Origin: Candidatus Zixiibacteriota bacterium
Lineage (GTDB): Bacteria; Zixibacteria; MSB-5A5; GN15; FEB-12
Direction: 5' to 3'
Assembly: GCA_018816665.1 (NCBI GenBank)
Contig: JAHIVM010000090.1
Coordinates: 1-6,930, forward strand
DNA length: 6,930 nucleotides
Below, one piece after another: positions 5,068-6,930 of the stretch. Position 1 is the first letter of the stretch; every line of letters begins with the position of its first letter. The notes under the pieces are model-generated. The model was not told where the DNA came from. It searched no databases and saw only the letters and a list, made by a program, of their open reading frames with translations. The translations under genes and the position numbers were made by a program.

Positions 5068-6930
5068 ATGACGCGATCATACACCAAAGGACTTGCTGTC
5101 ACACTATTGCTGGCACTACTGAGTTTACCGGTAATGGCTGACACCGACCTGGCTACCCTGACCGAGAATCAGCGTATCGCTGACTTCTCGACTGAATGCC
5201 TCTACCAGAACGAGCTGGGCAAGGTCATGGGCGCCCGGTTCCGTCACGTGCCAAGCGGCTTTGTGCTCGACCTGCTGCGTATCCAATCGGTACCGCAGTC
5301 GTTCATATGGGTCAACACGCACCCGGCGACCGATCAGGGCACGCCTCACACACTTGAACACCTGCTCCTTGGCAAAGGCACCAAGGGCCGATGGGTGGCC
5401 TCGTACGAGGATATGTCGCTTGGTCGCAGTTCGGCGTTTACGGAACGCCTGCGTACGTGCTATCATTTTCACACGACTGCCGGCGGTGACATCTTTTTCG
5501 ACCTGTTTGAGAAAAAGCTTGATGCCATGCTGCATCCCAACTACACCGACGAGGAAATCCGTCGCGAAGTCTGCAATATCGGCGTAGCCATGGACCCGAC
5601 CGACAGCACCCTGCGTCTGGAAGAAAAGGGCACGGTGTACACCGAGATGATCAGTTCGTTCGAGCGCCCCTGGGGCGATTTGTGGTATCAGCTCGGCAAA
5701 ACGCTGTACGGTCCGAATCATCCCGACGGCAACTCGTCGGGCGGTCTGCCAGCGGCCATCCGCACCCTGACCCCCCAGGATATCCGCAATTTCCACGACT
5801 CCACCCATCATCTGAACAACATGGGTGCCCAGGTGTCAATTGCTGATGACATCTCAATCGATGAGTGCCTTGCCAAGTTGTCCGGCATTTTTGCCCGTGT
5901 GGAACCGGATGCCACCCCGGCGGCCCATCCCGAGGACGCCATCCTGGCGGTCCCGGAACCGGCCGGAGCCGAACCGGGCACTATGGTCCATGTGAGCTTC
6001 CCGCATCAGAACCCCGATGAACCGGGATTGATGGTGTTTGCCTGGCCCGCAAAAATCGAACTCGATCCCCAGGAGAGCTACCTGCTTGACTTCATGCTTG
6101 ATAATATAGCATCGGGGCAGACCTCCAATCTCTATCAGAAGTTTATTGCGTCCCAGACGCGGGTTATGGATATCGGCGCCACCAGCGTATTCTACTGGCG
6201 CTCGGACCATCGCGGCAATCCCATTTTTCTCGGCTTGAGCAATGTCAAACGGGAGGCCGCATCCGATAAAATGATGGATTCCGTTCGTACCCTCATTCTC
6301 GATGAGTTCCGGACGCTGGCCTCGCTGGCCGATGGTTCCGACGAGTTGAAAGTATTTAACGAACGTGCGCTCAGCCGCGTGATCGAGGGCCGTCGCGGCC
6401 TTCGCGACTTCCTGAGTTCGCCGCCGCGCTGGGGTTATCGGGGAACCGGCTCGGCCTGGATGGAACACCTGCAGCTCCTGCATCGCAAAGGGGGGTTCCG
6501 TCGCGATCTGGCTCTTGTCGACGAATTGAATTTCGCCGAGGAACAACTCAAGCAGGACAAAAACATCTGGCGCGACCTCATCGCCAAATGGAAGCTGCTG
6601 GAATATACGCCGTATGCGTTGGTAACGCTCCCCGAGCCCGAATATCTCGCGCGCATAGGCACCGAGACCGAGGCCCGTCTTGCGACGGAACTTGAGGATC
6701 TGACTCTGCGCTACGGTACCGATGCCACCCAGGCAATCGAAAAGTTTGCCTCGGAATACGAGCTTGCCACGGCGTCTATCGACTCCGCCGCGGCGTCCAT
6801 TGAAATGCCGGGGTTCATCAATGATCCGCCGATGACTATCGACGATCAACTCAAATACACTGTCGACAAAGTGGGGGGTGGCGAGTTTGTAGCTTCCCAT
6901 TTCGACAACATGACCGGCGCAACGTTCGGG
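5068..6930 (+). CDS. Secreted zinc metallopeptidase, M16 family (M16C/PreP-like), N-terminal part
   Basis: An open frame of 621 codons reaches the window edge without a stop. Residues 1-24 are a signal peptide (R3 and K7, a Leu-rich core, cleavage after VMA), so the enzyme is exported. The inverted zinc motif HTLEH at 94-98 gives zinc ligands H94 and H98 and catalytic E97. The third ligand is probably E193 in TVYTEM, 95 residues after H98; this separation and the following context resemble the M16C presequence-peptidase group more than M16B. RTCYHFHT at 129-136 also fits that group. M16C enzymes are usually near 1000 residues and degrade short peptides inside a two-half chamber. The C-terminal half, with its Arg/Tyr substrate residues, lies beyond the window, so completeness cannot be judged. 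The gene has its own ribosome site and control region and no operon partner here. The peptide substrate is unknown. Confidence 0.93.
   Translation, partial: MTRSYTKGLAVTLLLALLSLPVMADTDLATLTENQRIADFSTECLYQNELGKVMGARFRHVPSGFVLDLLRIQSVPQSFIWVNTHPATDQGTPHTLEHLLLGKGTKGRWVASYEDMSLGRSSAFTERLRTCYHFHTTAGGDIFFDLFEKKLDAMLHPNYTDEEIRREVCNIGVAMDPTDSTLRLEEKGTVYTEMISSFERPWGDLWYQLGKTLYGPNHPDGNSSGGLPAAIRTLTPQDIRNFHDSTHHLNNMGAQVSIADDISIDECLAKLSGIFARVEPDATPAAHPEDAILAVPEPAGAEPGTMVHVSFPHQNPDEPGLMVFAWPAKIELDPQESYLLDFMLDNIASGQTSNLYQKFIASQTRVMDIGATSVFYWRSDHRGNPIFLGLSNVKREAASDKMMDSVRTLILDEFRTLASLADGSDELKVFNERALSRVIEGRRGLRDFLSSPPRWGYRGTGSAWMEHLQLLHRKGGFRRDLALVDELNFAEEQLKQDKNIWRDLIAKWKLLEYTPYALVTLPEPEYLARIGTETEARLATELEDLTLRYGTDATQAIEKFASEYELATASIDSAAASIEMPGFINDPPMTIDDQLKYTVDKVGGGEFVASHFDNMTGATFG

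Noticed and set aside
5125..5811. 228-codon minus-strand ORF
   Set aside because: Another antisense shadow of the M16 gene, covering its zinc-motif region.
5854..6900. 348-codon minus-strand ORF
   Set aside because: Antisense to the M16 peptidase frame, which has a signal peptide and zinc site. Long antisense frames are common in such GC-rich genes, and the translated product shows no family motif.

Overview
The window looks like a chromosomal piece of a diderm, LPS-making bacterium outside the Proteobacteria. The strongest clue is a single-chain LpxC-FabZ fusion followed at once by lpxA. This arrangement is known from Bacteroidota and other FCB-type lineages. With the fairly high GC, the secreted M14 and M16 zinc peptidases and the many non-coding structured repeats, a candidate phylum such as Zixibacteria or a relative is plausible. 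That placement is inference; no rRNA or other marker is present.

Layout: (1) 1-1151, minus strand: the N-terminal 383 residues of a secreted zinc carboxypeptidase (M14) running off the left edge. (2) 1152-1350: a divergent control region with one sigma70-like promoter facing each way and a strong GC hairpin between them. (3) 1351-3509, plus strand: lpxC/fabZ fusion and lpxA, overlapping by ATGA, a two-gene lipid A unit. (4) 3510-3783: intergenic DNA with two structured repeat-like elements and a doubtful 56-codon ORF. (5) 3784-4710: an orphan secreted beta-propeller-like protein with a TTG start and clearly lower GC. (6) 4711-5067: a second copy of the hairpin-linked repeat, an apparent outer-membrane-barrel C-terminal remnant, a hairpin, and a tandem motif ahead of the next gene. 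(7) 5068-6930: the first 621 residues of a secreted M16 (M16C/PreP-like) metallopeptidase running off the right edge.

The lipid A genes catalyse linked steps. LpxA acylates UDP-GlcNAc with a 3-hydroxyacyl chain, LpxC deacetylates the product (the committed step), and FabZ competes with LpxA for the same 3-hydroxyacyl-ACP by diverting it to membrane phospholipid. The fusion therefore places both sides of that branch point in one polypeptide. The two flanking peptidases are unrelated exported enzymes with their own control regions.

No mobile element with a transposase, CRISPR array, tRNA or rRNA was seen. The least ordinary part is 3590-4930: a compositionally atypical gene bracketed by two hairpins that share a 15-nt sequence, beside what looks like gene debris.
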